Source: Chryseobacterium sp. VAUSW3 (GTDB lineage: Bacteria; Bacteroidota; Bacteroidia; Flavobacteriales; Weeksellaceae). From it: a DNA stretch of 64,000 nucleotides. The notes under the pieces are model-generated. The model searched no databases, was not told the DNA's origin, and saw only the letters and a program-made list of their open reading frames with translations. The DNA lies in contig NZ_NIUY01000004.1 of assembly GCF_002205795.1 (NCBI RefSeq), positions 1-64,000 on the forward strand, read 5' to 3'. The position numbers were made by a program, and so were the translations under genes. This document shows, in pieces, positions 8,869 to 17,557 of the stretch. Every line of letters starts with the position of its first letter. The first letter of the stretch is position 1.

Positions 8869-9767
8869 CAAATTTCAACTTTTTGTGTGTTTGCTGTTTT
8901 TCTGGCTTTAATTACTCCATTGGCAATAATGGCTAAAATCATAATAAATGATGCGATATAAAATACCGGACTCATCTGCTCTGAATCACCAAAGATAAAA
9001 AAAGCAAGAATAATCCCATAAACAGGTTCTAAATTAACAGTGAGTATTAAAGTGAACGGAGAGATGTATTTCATCAGTTTTATCGATTCCAACATCGGGA
9101 AAGCGGTGAAAACACTTGCCAATAGTATGATTAACGATAAATCGCGGTAACTTATTTCATTAAGCTGTGTAATTTGTCCCGTAACGAGATAAAAGAAACT
9201 TAAAATAAGGAATCCTGCAAAAATTTCGTAGAAGATGATATTTCCTGAACTCGTTTTTCCATAGATTTTACCATTGAAAACTGAAAAGATTGTTCCAAAG
9301 AGGGCAGTGAGGATACCAAAGAAAATCCCTTCTTTGTAATGGAATTCGGTTTTGAAAATCATTCCCATACAGATTACGATCACAATTCCCATGATGACTT
9401 CGGAAATATCGATTTTCCGTTTGAAAATAATGGGTTCTAAAACCGCCGCAAAAAGAGTAGATAGCGAAAGGCAGCTCAGCGCAATTGAAACATTAGAAAC
9501 TTTTATCGAATGAAAGAAAAAAAGCCAGTGAAAAGCCATGAATCCACCAATAATTGAAAGCTGTATCAAAAGTGTCCGGGAGATTTTTAAACTGTCACGC
9601 TTGAAGAAACGGATGAAGACAAAAAGAAAAAACGCAGCAAAAAGCATTCGGTAAAAAACCAGGATCTGTGCATTTACATGAATGAGCTTTCCCAAAATTG
9701 CAGTGAAACCCCATAAAAAAACGATAAGATGCAACCTGAAAAGCGCGGAATTTTTTAACACTGCCAT
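8868..9767 (-). CDS. EamA-family drug/metabolite transporter
   Basis: The 299-residue protein is almost entirely hydrophobic with about ten transmembrane helices in two five-helix EamA halves, the second starting near residue 150 (EGIFFGILTALFGTIFSVFNGK). Members export or import metabolites or amino acids; no substrate can be assigned from sequence. It is the first gene of the minus-strand cluster that continues into the PorV-like gene by a TGATG overlap. The ATG at 9767 gives a normal start, and a -7 box lies 18 bases upstream. A second EamA protein encoded at 60279-61199 is only distantly similar. Confidence 0.88.
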   Translation of the reverse strand: MAVLKNSALFRLHLIVFLWGFTAILGKLIHVNAQILVFYRMLFAAFFLFVFIRFFKRDSLKISRTLLIQLSIIGGFMAFHWLFFFHSIKVSNVSIALSCLSLSTLFAAVLEPIIFKRKIDISEVIMGIVIVICMGMIFKTEFHYKEGIFFGILTALFGTIFSVFNGKIYGKTSSGNIIFYEIFAGFLILSFFYLVTGQITQLNEISYRDLSLIILLASVFTAFPMLESIKLMKYISPFTLILTVNLEPVYGIILAFFIFGDSEQMSPVFYIASFIMILAIIANGVIKARKTANTQKVEI

Positions 9768-9784
9768 TATTTTTTCAATTCATG

Positions 9785-9792
9785 CAAATCTA
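9785..9792 (-). promoter_or_regulatory. -7 promoter element for the EamA-PorV-T9SS cluster
   Basis: CAAATCTA on the plus strand reads TAGATTTG on the minus strand and matches TAnnTTTG. It lies 18 bases before the EamA ATG. No convincing -33 TTTG is seen at the usual distance. Confidence 0.4.
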
Positions 9793-9850
9793 CAAATCTC
9801 TTTTAAAATTTTAGTTAAAATATTGAATTTGATAGCAATAAATTAAGGAG

Positions 9851-9883
9851 CAAAAACCCCAAAAGTCTGTTGAACTTTTGGGG
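9851..9883 (-). terminator. Orphan hairpin terminator on the minus strand
   Basis: CCCCAAAAGT (9857-9866) pairs perfectly with ACTTTTGGGG (9874-9883) around a seven-base loop. On the minus strand it is followed by TTTTTG. No annotated minus-strand gene lies upstream of it, since the gene to the right is on the plus strand, so it may end an unannotated small RNA or insulate the EamA promoter. Confidence 0.6.
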
Positions 9884-10120
9884 CCTTCAAATAATAAACT
9901 ATTAAAAAAATAAATTAGGAACTGAATTCAAAAAATTCATGAAACTATTTAGGTTTTGTAAATCTGTAACGGGAAATCTGCGAAAATATTTTCCAAACAA
10001 AGGTTATTAAATGTTAAAATATGATAATTAATTTTCTGTGATTCAAATATTTACTGCAAAGCATTATCAATAAAGGAATTACAATTAAAAATCTTATCTT
10101 TAGAAAAATTTTTTTCACGG
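9884..10120. other. Gene-free stretch before the carboxylase gene
   Basis: This AT-rich stretch has no open frame of note on either strand; the longest minus-strand start I tested stops after eight residues. Near its right end TTATCTTTA (about 10096-10104) is a near match to the -7 consensus and could serve the downstream carboxylase gene. The left part could be transcribed on the minus strand into the orphan terminator. Confidence 0.5.
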
Positions 10121-11749
10121 ATGGATATCGAATTTAATAAAAGAGAAGATCAAAATAAATTAAAACTTGCAGAAATCAACAGGTTATTTGCAGAGATAAA
10201 AAAAGGCGGGGGCGAAAAACGTTTGCAAAAGCAGCGCGACGAAGGAAAATTAACTGCCCGTGAAAGAATTGAATATCTTCTTGATAAAAATTCAGAATCC
10301 ATAGAAATCGGTGGATTTGCCGGTTATGGTATGTACGAAGAAGAGGGCGGCTGCCCAAGCGCAGGTGTTGTTGTCGTGATGGGGTATGTATCAGGAAAAC
10401 AGTGTATTATCGTGGCAAACGATGCTTCGGTAAAAGCGGGTGCCTGGTTTCCGATCACTGCGAAAAAGAATCTTCGGGCCCAGGAAATTTCAATGGAAAA
10501 TAAATTACCCATAATTTATCTTGTAGATTCCGCAGGTGTTTATCTGCCGATGCAGGACGAAATTTTTCCAGATAAAGAACATTTCGGAAGAATTTTCCGT
10601 AATAATGCGAAAATGAGTTCCATGGGGATCGTACAGATTTCGGCTGTCATGGGAAGCTGTGTTGCCGGCGGTGCCTATCTCCCGATTATGAGCGATGAAG
10701 CCATGATTGTAGATAAAACAGGCTCTATATTTTTGGCAGGAAGTTATCTTGTAAAAGCCGCCATCGGTGAAAACATCGACAATGAAACTTTGGGAGGTGC
10801 AACCACGCACTGCGAGATCTCCGGAGTTACCGATTATAAAGCCAAAGACGATCAAGACGCACTGGACCGCATTAAGAATATCATGAAAACCATAGGCAGC
10901 TATGAGAAAGCAGGCTTCGACCGCATTGAAAGTTTCCCCCCGAAAGAAGATATCAGCAATATTTTCGGACATATGCCGGCGTCCAGAGCCGATCAGTACG
11001 ATACTTACAATATTATTAAATGCCTTGTCGATAATTCCGAATATGAGGAATACAAACCGGATTATGGCAAAACCATTATCTGCGCCACAGCAAGAATCGA
11101 TGGCTGGAGCGTTGGGATTGTCGCCAATCAAAGAAAACTGGTGAAAAGCGGAAAAGGTGAAATGCAGTTTGGTGGCGTGATTTATTCAGACTCTGCTGAC
11201 AAAGCGACAAGATTTATTGCCAACTGCAACCAAAGAAAAATTCCGTTAATTTTCCTTCAGGATGTTACCGGATTTATGGTAGGATCCAAATCAGAACACG
11301 GCGGAATCATTAAAGACGGAGCGAAAATGGTGAATGCCGTAGCCAACTCTGTGGTACCGAAATTCACTGTAATTACCGGCAATTCCTACGGAGCAGGAAA
11401 TTATGCGATGTGCGGAAAAGCCTACGATCCAAGACTGATTGTTGCATGGCCATGGAGCGAACTTGCGGTGATGGGTGGAAGCCAGGCTGCAAAAGTTTTG
11501 GACCAAATTCAGGAATCTACTTTAAAGAAACAGGGAAAGGAGATCAGCGAAGAAGAACATAAGGAAATCCTCGATACAATTTCGAAAAGATATCAGAAAC
11601 AGACCGAACCTACGTACGCCGCTGCAAGACTTTGGACCGACGCTATTATTAATCCGGTCGACACGCGCACCTGGATCTCCATGGGGATTGAAGCTGCCAA
11701 CCATGCGCCGATTACGGAGAAATTCAATTTAGGCGTTATTCAGGTTTAA
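10121..11749 (+). CDS. Acyl-CoA carboxylase, carboxyltransferase beta subunit (methylcrotonyl-CoA type)
   Basis: The 542-residue protein has the two crotonase-fold halves of biotin-dependent carboxyltransferases. The N half includes KLTARERIEYLLD (about residues 43-55) and the C half VTGFMVGSKSEHGGI, followed by GNSYGAGNYAMCGKAYDP and WPWSELAVMGGSQAA. The GNYxMCGxAYxP and VMGGxQAA signatures fit methylcrotonyl-CoA carboxylase beta better than the propionyl-CoA enzyme. It would transfer carboxyl from biotin to methylcrotonyl-CoA in leucine breakdown, partnering a biotinylated alpha subunit. No alpha subunit or biotin carrier lies in the window. Substrate assignment within the family is an inference. 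Confidence 0.9.
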   Translation: MDIEFNKREDQNKLKLAEINRLFAEIKKGGGEKRLQKQRDEGKLTARERIEYLLDKNSESIEIGGFAGYGMYEEEGGCPSAGVVVVMGYVSGKQCIIVANDASVKAGAWFPITAKKNLRAQEISMENKLPIIYLVDSAGVYLPMQDEIFPDKEHFGRIFRNNAKMSSMGIVQISAVMGSCVAGGAYLPIMSDEAMIVDKTGSIFLAGSYLVKAAIGENIDNETLGGATTHCEISGVTDYKAKDDQDALDRIKNIMKTIGSYEKAGFDRIESFPPKEDISNIFGHMPASRADQYDTYNIIKCLVDNSEYEEYKPDYGKTIICATARIDGWSVGIVANQRKLVKSGKGEMQFGGVIYSDSADKATRFIANCNQRKIPLIFLQDVTGFMVGSKSEHGGIIKDGAKMVNAVANSVVPKFTVITGNSYGAGNYAMCGKAYDPRLIVAWPWSELAVMGGSQAAKVLDQIQESTLKKQGKEISEEEHKEILDTISKRYQKQTEPTYAAARLWTDAIINPVDTRTWISMGIEAANHAPITEKFNLGVIQV

Positions 11750-11771
11750 AAAATAAAATATCTCAAACAAC

Positions 11772-12377
11772 ATGAAAAAAATTCTACTCTTACTCAATTT
11801 TTTGAGTTTCACTTATGGTTTTGCGCAGTGTTATATTGAAGGTAATTCTTCAATAACTGTGGGGGAAACGGAAACTTATACGCTAAAAAATAATGCGGGA
11901 CAATGTACTGACTGCCATCACTGGAGCACTTTTGCACGGAATGTTACCCTTCAGGGTGATGTAAAACAGAGCATTATTAAAGTAAACGCTCATGGGGCAG
12001 GACAGTTTATTCTGTCTATGGATATGCTTAGTTCACGCGGAAAGGTGCAGTGCAGCAAAGTGATCGATGTGGTTCCCAAGCCTTCAGCTGAAATTTATAA
12101 TTCCCCTGCGTGCGATATTGGAACGGAAGGTTTTAAGGAAGTGAAAATAAGCGACGGAACTGTCTCTTTTGTTCCCTCAAAAGCAGAAACTCATTTGAAG
12201 TATGAATGGACAGCGGAATATGACAATGGCGAAAAGAAAATATCTGCCGAGAGCGCTGCGCAGTTTGCTTATTCGAAAGAGAAGGGCATCAGATCAGTAA
12301 GCCTTAAAGTTTATACCTCGAAATGTATGCGTACTTTCACCAAGACTTACGATGCAAATTACTGGCGGTTTTATTAA
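11772..12377 (+). CDS. Secreted protein of unknown function, Cys-containing
   Basis: A signal peptide (MKKILLLLNFLSFTYGFAQ) precedes about 180 residues predicted to be mostly beta strand. The order is an Ig/PKD-like segment (ITVGETETYTL..., GAGQFILSMD...) and a second similar segment (HLKYEWTAEYDNG...SVSLKVYTSKC). Six or so Cys suggest disulphides in the periplasm or at the surface. There is no T9SS sorting domain; the protein ends in ANYWRFY. It lies 22 bases after the carboxylase gene but need not be functionally linked. A good terminator follows. I do not recognise a named family. Confidence 0.75.
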   Translation: MKKILLLLNFLSFTYGFAQCYIEGNSSITVGETETYTLKNNAGQCTDCHHWSTFARNVTLQGDVKQSIIKVNAHGAGQFILSMDMLSSRGKVQCSKVIDVVPKPSAEIYNSPACDIGTEGFKEVKISDGTVSFVPSKAETHLKYEWTAEYDNGEKKISAESAAQFAYSKEKGIRSVSLKVYTSKCMRTFTKTYDANYWRFY

Positions 12378-12397
12378 AATTCAGTATTCAAAAAAAA

Positions 12398-12426
12398 GAT
12401 TCAGGAATATTTCTGAATCTTTTTTT
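12398..12426 (+). terminator. Rho-independent terminator
   Basis: GATTCAG (12398-12404) pairs with CTGAATC (12413-12419), followed by seven T. The A-run on the left extends the stem. It ends the transcript of the preceding secreted-protein gene. Confidence 0.8.
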
Positions 12427-12478
12427 ATAGTCATTAAGTATACTTACACCTTAGTTTGACATTCCTTTGACATTCCTC

Positions 12479-13306
12479 TTAACCAATCCGCACGCTGGTC
12501 ATGCTCAGGCTTCCGCCGATAAGTTCGTCGTTGAACAGCGAGAGGTTTTCGGATTTTTCTTTCAAACCTAAAGAATAAATAAGCGGCAGGTAATGATCCG
12601 GACTTGGTACCGCGGTTTGCAGTGCAATTCCTTGTTTTTGATAATCAATAAGATTCTGAAAATTACCGTCAAGAAGCCAGTTGTTGGTTTTTTCTCTTGC
12701 CTCAACAGCCCAATCCCAGCCTGCGCCAACGGTATTAATGTTTTTCCAGTCGATCATTCTTAAGTTATGCACGATATTTCCGCTTCCGATGATCAGAATT
12801 CCTTTTTCTCTTAATTTCTGTAGTTTTTTTGCCAAATCAAAATGATATTGTGGTGGTTTGGTGTAATCAATACTCAACTGGATTACAGGGATTTCTGCGT
12901 TGGGGTATAAATGTTTAATAACGCTCCACGCACCATGGTCGAGGCCCCAGCTGTGGTCTTCTTCCACGATTTCGGGAAGCAGGAGTTCTGCGGTTTCCTT
13001 AGCCAGTTCAGGATTTCCCGGAGCAGGATACTGCACCTCGAAAAGTTCTTTCGGGAAACCATAGAAATCGTGAATGGTTTGCGGGTTTTGCATTGCGGTA
13101 ACAAAAGTCCCGTTGGTAAACCAGTGCGCTGAAATACACAGAATGGCATTTGGTTTTGGGATTTCGCGTGAAATATTCCGGAAACCCTGCACAAACTTGT
13201 TTTCTTCAATCGCATTCATGGGCGAGCCATGCCCGAGAAACAGAACCGGCATTTTTTCAGTGCTATTAAACTGCTGAGAAATATTTTCTAAATCGTTAAG
13301 GTTCAT
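12479..13306 (-). CDS. ygiD: YgiD-type 4,5-DOPA extradiol dioxygenase
   Basis: The 275-residue protein belongs to the LigB-like class III extradiol ring-cleavage dioxygenases. Probable metal ligands are His26 in FLGHGSPM, His61 in CISAHW and the His in GSGNIVHNLR; the conserved DHSWGLDHGAWS and HDFYGFP motifs are also present. E. coli YgiD cleaves L-DOPA in vitro; the physiological substrate in this organism is unknown. The ATG at 13306 is suitable. The gene is monocistronic, with the YceI gene upstream ending in its own terminator. Confidence 0.9.
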   Translation of the reverse strand: MNLNDLENISQQFNSTEKMPVLFLGHGSPMNAIEENKFVQGFRNISREIPKPNAILCISAHWFTNGTFVTAMQNPQTIHDFYGFPKELFEVQYPAPGNPELAKETAELLLPEIVEEDHSWGLDHGAWSVIKHLYPNAEIPVIQLSIDYTKPPQYHFDLAKKLQKLREKGILIIGSGNIVHNLRMIDWKNINTVGAGWDWAVEAREKTNNWLLDGNFQNLIDYQKQGIALQTAVPSPDHYLPLIYSLGLKEKSENLSLFNDELIGGSLSMTSVRIG

Positions 13307-13327
13307 CCTGATAATTATTTAAAAATG

Positions 13328-13362
13328 AAAAGAGTTCACCGAAGCATAAAACTTTGGTGAAC
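13328..13362 (-). terminator. Terminator of the YceI gene
   Basis: GTTCACCGAAG (13334-13344) pairs with CTTTGGTGAAC (13352-13362), with one G-T pair. On the minus strand the stem is followed by TCTTTTCATTTTT. It separates the YceI gene from ygiD. Confidence 0.6.
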
Positions 13363-13390
13363 CCTAAAAAAAATAAACTATGAATTACTT

Positions 13391-13900
13391 TTATGCTTTT
13401 ACGAACTGCAGTTCACCTGCAATTTTCACTTCGTCAGAAACCATTACACCTCCTGCTTCCAGCGCTGCGTTCCAGTTAAGACCAAAGTCGCTTCTATTAA
13501 TTTTTCCTTCGAAAGAGAAACCAGCTTTGGTCTGCCCCCACGGATCTACGTTAATTCCACCAAAATCAACATCCAGTTTCACCGGTTTTGTAACACCGTT
13601 AATCGTAAGATTTCCGGTAACCTCATCATTTAAAGAATCGGTTTCAAAGGTAATTTGGGGATGAGCCTCCGCATTGAAAAATTCTGCTGATTTCAGGTGA
13701 TTGTCTCGGTCGGTATTGTTAGTACTGATGGATGAAGTATCAATACTTGCGCTTGCTTTTACATTTTTGAAGTTTTCGTCTTCACTTTCCAGATCTACGT
13801 TAAAGTTTTTAAATTCACCTTTTACGTTAGAAATCATCATGTGTCTTACTTTGAAAGTAATTTCACTGTGCGACGGGTCTAAATTCCATTTTGTTGACAT
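13391..13900 (-). CDS. YceI-family lipid-binding-like protein
   Basis: The 169-residue protein covers one full YceI domain: WNLDPSHSEITFKVRHMMI at the start, DNHLKSAEFFNAEAHPQITF in the middle and GNLTINGVTKPV later. YceI folds are lipocalin-like barrels that bind isoprenoid or amide lipids. There is no signal peptide, so unlike the E. coli namesake it is predicted to be cytoplasmic; this form is common in flavobacteria. The ATG at 13900 is preceded by a matching -7 element about 40 bases upstream. The exact ligand is unknown. Confidence 0.9.
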   Translation of the reverse strand: MSTKWNLDPSHSEITFKVRHMMISNVKGEFKNFNVDLESEDENFKNVKASASIDTSSISTNNTDRDNHLKSAEFFNAEAHPQITFETDSLNDEVTGNLTINGVTKPVKLDVDFGGINVDPWGQTKAGFSFEGKINRSDFGLNWNAALEAGGVMVSDEVKIAGELQFVKA

Positions 13901-13939
13901 AATATTTTATTTTTTGGTTGTTATTTAATTTTGATACTG

Positions 13940-13947
13940 CAAAGATA
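13940..13947 (-). promoter_or_regulatory. -7 promoter element for the YceI gene
   Basis: The minus strand reads TATCTTTG, an exact match to TAnnTTTG, 39 bases before the ATG. No TTTG at the correct upstream distance is evident. Confidence 0.45.
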
Positions 13948-14092
13948 CCTTCAGCACCAATCTCCTACATTGATGTAAGATAAGAAAGATCACTGATCTT
14001 ATGAGGCGGTTATTTACACTATAAAATTATCCAATAAAACATATTTGTAAGAAAATTTAATATTATTTAACGCAGTAAGGTTTTCTTTTCAG

Positions 14093-14100
14093 TATTTTTG
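14093..14100 (+). promoter_or_regulatory. -7 promoter element for the PAP2 gene
   Basis: TATTTTTG matches TAnnTTTG and ends 14 bases before the ATG. The -33 box is not obvious. Confidence 0.42.
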
Positions 14101-14114
14101 AGTAAACTTTACAT

Positions 14115-14810
14115 ATGAACCGCTGGCTTTCGTTTGTTCTTTTCTTTAACGTTTTTATCCTGAATTATGCTCAGCAAAAAGACAGCTTAGGGATAGAAAA
14201 CCGTCCTTTGAGTTTTAATTTGAAAAAAACCATTGTTCCGGTTGCGCTGATGACCTCCGGAATTATTTTCGATGGAAACGGCAGGGAATCCCTGAAAAAT
14301 GAGGTGGTAGAAGAACGTAACGAGCATCTTTTCGGATTTACCAATCATCTTGATGATTATGCCCAGTTTGCGCCTTTTTTTGCAGTATACGGATTTGAAT
14401 GGGCAGGCATGAAACCCCTAACCGACTGGAAAAACCGTACGGCGATTTTAATGAAATCCCAGTTCGTAAACCTCGGTTTGGTTTATGTCCTAAAAACCAC
14501 CCTGAAAAGAACGCGCCCGGACGGCACTGCATTTTCCTTTCCGTCGGGTCATACCGCAAACGCATTTGCGGGCGCTACCATGCTTGCCATTGAGTATGGT
14601 GAAAATCATCAGTGGGTTCCTTACGTTTCTTATGCATTCGCCAGCGGAATCGGTGTGATGCGCATGGCAAACAACAAACATTACATTTCCGATGTGCTGT
14701 TCGGTGCAGGTTTGGGAATCTTATCGGTAAAAGCCGCATACTGGACCCATCAGTACCGATGGAACAGGCAAAAAAGTGAAAGCGATCCTTTTGCCGGAAT
14801 CATTTACTAG
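14115..14810 (+). CDS. PAP2-family phosphatase
   Basis: The 231-residue protein has a signal peptide (MNRWLSFVLFFNVFILNYAQ) and the three PAP2/acid-phosphatase motifs: KTTLKRTRP, FPSGHTANAF and RMANNKHYISD (R-x5-H-x3-D). The two active-site His are therefore present. Such enzymes dephosphorylate lipid phosphates or undecaprenyl pyrophosphate on the outer face of the inner membrane or in the periplasm; the substrate here is not predictable. Flanking hydrophobic stretches (LVYVLKTTL, DVLFGAGLGILSV) are shorter than classical helices, consistent with a periplasmic form. Confidence 0.88.
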   Translation: MNRWLSFVLFFNVFILNYAQQKDSLGIENRPLSFNLKKTIVPVALMTSGIIFDGNGRESLKNEVVEERNEHLFGFTNHLDDYAQFAPFFAVYGFEWAGMKPLTDWKNRTAILMKSQFVNLGLVYVLKTTLKRTRPDGTAFSFPSGHTANAFAGATMLAIEYGENHQWVPYVSYAFASGIGVMRMANNKHYISDVLFGAGLGILSVKAAYWTHQYRWNRQKSESDPFAGIIY

Positions 14811-14877
14811 CGCACAAATTAACATTCCTTAACAGATTCGTTTTTATTTCTTATTTTTAGCACATTAAATTTAAGAA

Positions 14878-17019
14878 ATGAAATTTTCAAAATTACCTTT
14901 ATTAGTGCTTGGTTTCGGGAGCTTAGTGTTTGCCCAGAACCAAAAATATACCATGGCTGAAGCAGTGAACGGACTGCGCAGCAATCTGGCAATTAAAAGT
15001 ATTCCGCAGTTTTCGTGGAGTGATGATGCGAAATCTTATATCCAGGGAACCAAAAATGCTTATCTGATTACTGAAGTACAGAGCATGAAAGCCGATACGT
15101 TAGTTTCATTATATCAGCTCAATAAAAATCTTGCTGCAGATAAAAAACTCAAATCTTTTCCGCAGGTAAAGTTTACAGGAAAAGATAAAGGATATTTTAC
15201 CAGAGAAGGGAGGTATTTCCGGCTTGAAAAAACCGGTTCGGACTGGAAAATCACAGAATGGACTGCACTGAATGAAGGCGCAGAAAATGTAAAGGTTCTC
15301 GGCGATAACAAAACCATCGTTTATACCGTAAAGAACAATCTTTTCGTTAACAGAAACGGCAAAACTGTAGCCATTACTGATGATGAAAATGCAGCCATTG
15401 TAAACGGACAGGCCGTACACCGAAGCGAATTTGGTATTGATGGCGGAATTTTCGCTGCCCCGAATAATAATAAAATTGCATTTTACAGAATGGATGAAAG
15501 TATGGTGACCGATTACCCGATCATCGACTGGGCTTCGACCCCTGCAAAAAATGTCAACATTAAATATCCAATGGCAGGAAACACCTCGCATCAGGTGACT
15601 TTGGGCGTGTATGACATTAATTCCCAGAAAAAAACCTTCCTAAATATTGAAGGAGATAAAGAGCAGTATCTTACCGCAGTGACCTGGAGTCCCGATTCAA
15701 AGTATATTTTTGTAGGCGTGTTAAACCGCGATCAGAATCATCTGAAAATGAACCAGTACGATGCGGTTTCTGGCAATTTTGTGAAAACGTTATTCGAAGA
15801 AACTTCGGATAAATATGTAGAGCCTCAGCATCCTTTATTATTTTTCCCGAACTCCAACACCGATTTCATCTGGCAAAGTCAGCGCACGGGTTACAACCAT
15901 CTTTTTCATTACAGTCTTGAAAAAGGTCTGATCGCTCAGATCACCAAAGGCGACTGGCTGGTGACGGATATCTTAGGCTTTAATGAAAAAAAGAAGGAAA
16001 TTTATTACGCTTCCACCCAGGAATCTCCGATGGAAAGACATCTTTACAGAATTAACTGGAATAATTTCAAAACCCAGAAATTATCTGCTGCTCCCGGCAT
16101 GCATACGGGGATTTTAAGCAAAGACGGAACACAGCTTTACGATATTTACAGCAATGCAACTACGCCGCGCTCTATAAATCTTTTGAACACAGCGACTTTA
16201 AAATCGAAAAACATTCTGACTTCAGAAAATCCTTTGAAAAATTATAAAAGGCCTGAAATTAAAAATGTAACGCTAAAGGCTGATGACGGAACGCCTCTTT
16301 TCGGAAAAATTATTCTTCCGACAGATTTTGATGCCACTAAGAAATACCCGACAATTGTTTACCTGTATAACGGGCCGCACCTTCAGCTTGTAACGAACAG
16401 TTTTCCTGCTTCCGGTAATCTTTGGTACGAATATATGGCGCAAAACGGCTATATCGTTTTCACGATGGACGGCAGAGGATCATCTAACCGAGGTCTGAAA
16501 TTCGAACAGGCAGTTTTCAGAAATTTGGGCGAAACTGAAATGAATGACCAGCTTAAAGGCGTAGATTACCTGAAATCGCTTCCTTATGTTGATGGCGACA
16601 GATTGGGAATTCACGGCTGGAGTTTCGGCGGTTTTATGACGACAAGTTTCATGCTTAAACATCCGGAAGTTTTCAAAGTTGGCGTAGCTGGCGGGCCGGT
16701 AATCGATTGGAGCATGTATGAAATTATGTATACCGAAAGATATATGGATACGCCACAAACCAACGCGGAAGGATATAAAAATTCTAATCTCCTGGATAAA
16801 GTGCAGAATCTGAAAGGTAAACTCCTGATGATTCACGGCGCGCAGGATGATGTTGTTGTTTTGCAGCATTCGATGAAGTTTCTCAAAGCTGCAGTTGACA
16901 ACGGTGTTCAGCTTGATTACTTTGTTTATCCGGGCCATGCGCATAATGTGATGGGCAAAGACAGGGTTCACCTGATGCAGAAAGTAACCGATTACTTTGA
17001 TGAGTATCTGAAAAAATAA
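14878..17019 (+). CDS. S9-family dipeptidyl peptidase (DPP IV type)
   Basis: The 713-residue secreted protein has a signal peptide ending near FAQNQ, a DPP IV N-terminal beta-propeller (about residues 60-430) and a C-terminal alpha/beta-hydrolase domain. The nucleophile Ser582 lies in GWSFGGF, the acid is in the HGAQDDVV loop (Asp657/658) and His689 is in GHAHN. An arm with tandem Glu, which binds the substrate amino terminus in DPP IV, is not confidently placed. The enzyme should release N-terminal dipeptides (often Xaa-Pro) in the periplasm, feeding peptide use. It forms its own unit, ending in a strong terminator. Confidence 0.92.
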   Translation: MKFSKLPLLVLGFGSLVFAQNQKYTMAEAVNGLRSNLAIKSIPQFSWSDDAKSYIQGTKNAYLITEVQSMKADTLVSLYQLNKNLAADKKLKSFPQVKFTGKDKGYFTREGRYFRLEKTGSDWKITEWTALNEGAENVKVLGDNKTIVYTVKNNLFVNRNGKTVAITDDENAAIVNGQAVHRSEFGIDGGIFAAPNNNKIAFYRMDESMVTDYPIIDWASTPAKNVNIKYPMAGNTSHQVTLGVYDINSQKKTFLNIEGDKEQYLTAVTWSPDSKYIFVGVLNRDQNHLKMNQYDAVSGNFVKTLFEETSDKYVEPQHPLLFFPNSNTDFIWQSQRTGYNHLFHYSLEKGLIAQITKGDWLVTDILGFNEKKKEIYYASTQESPMERHLYRINWNNFKTQKLSAAPGMHTGILSKDGTQLYDIYSNATTPRSINLLNTATLKSKNILTSENPLKNYKRPEIKNVTLKADDGTPLFGKIILPTDFDATKKYPTIVYLYNGPHLQLVTNSFPASGNLWYEYMAQNGYIVFTMDGRGSSNRGLKFEQAVFRNLGETEMNDQLKGVDYLKSLPYVDGDRLGIHGWSFGGFMTTSFMLKHPEVFKVGVAGGPVIDWSMYEIMYTERYMDTPQTNAEGYKNSNLLDKVQNLKGKLLMIHGAQDDVVVLQHSMKFLKAAVDNGVQLDYFVYPGHAHNVMGKDRVHLMQKVTDYFDEYLKK

Positions 17020-17023
17020 AAAG

Positions 17024-17056
17024 AAATCCGGAAATAATTTTTCCGGATTTTTTATT
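17024..17056 (+). terminator. Rho-independent terminator of the S9 peptidase gene
   Basis: AAATCCGGAA (17024-17033) pairs with TTCCGGATTT (17041-17050), and T continues to 17053. This is a strong stem placed five bases after the stop codon. Confidence 0.85.
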
Positions 17057-17095
17057 TTAAGATTCGATTGTGTATTTTAGTAAAAAATTAAAGCC

Positions 17096-17557
17096 ATGCA
17101 AATTCCGGCAGCCTCAATTGAAGAATATCTTGTAAATGTACCAGATGAAAGAAAAGAAGCATTTACAACGTTGTATAAAACTATTTCCGAACATCTTCCC
17201 AAAGGTTTTCAGGAAAGTTTAACTTACGGAATGATCGGGTGGAGCGTCCCTTTGGAAACGTATCCGGACGGTTATCACTGCACACCAAACACGCCGCTTC
17301 CTTTCATCAATTTGGCATCGCAGAAAAATTTTATTGCCTTATATCACATGGGAATTTATGCAAATCCAGAACTTTTAGATTGGTTTGTGAATGAATTTCC
17401 GAAACATTCCAAACGGAAACTGGATATGGGAAAATCGTGCATCCGCTTCAAAAATCCTGAAGATATTCCTTTTGAATTAATTGCAGAACTGTTGCAAAAA
17501 ATGTCACCACAAGAGTGGATTTCGCTTTACGAAAAACTTTATAAAAAGAAGAAATAA
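17096..17557 (+). CDS. DUF1801-family protein
   Basis: The 153-residue protein matches the DUF1801 (YdhG-like) fold: an N-terminal helix pair (IEEYLVNVPDERKEAFTTLYKTI), the strand motif SLTYGMIGWSVP, then NLASQKNFIALYHMGIY and a C-terminal KSCIRFKNPEDIPFELIAELL. The fold is shared with iron-binding frataxin-like proteins, but the role is unknown and no signal peptide is present, so it should be cytoplasmic. It ends just before the convergent tsaC gene with no gap. Confidence 0.85.
   Translation: MQIPAASIEEYLVNVPDERKEAFTTLYKTISEHLPKGFQESLTYGMIGWSVPLETYPDGYHCTPNTPLPFINLASQKNFIALYHMGIYANPELLDWFVNEFPKHSKRKLDMGKSCIRFKNPEDIPFELIAELLQKMSPQEWISLYEKLYKKKK

Noticed and set aside
10505-11131. 208-residue open frame on the minus strand
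   Set aside because: It lies wholly inside the carboxyltransferase gene, which has clear family motifs on the plus strand; the opposite frame shows no domain and is a shadow.
11898-11925. CxxCH haem-like motif (CTDCHH) in the secreted protein at 11772
   Set aside because: The protein has no other cytochrome features, the surroundings are beta-rich and Cys are spread as for disulphides, so I treat the motif as chance.
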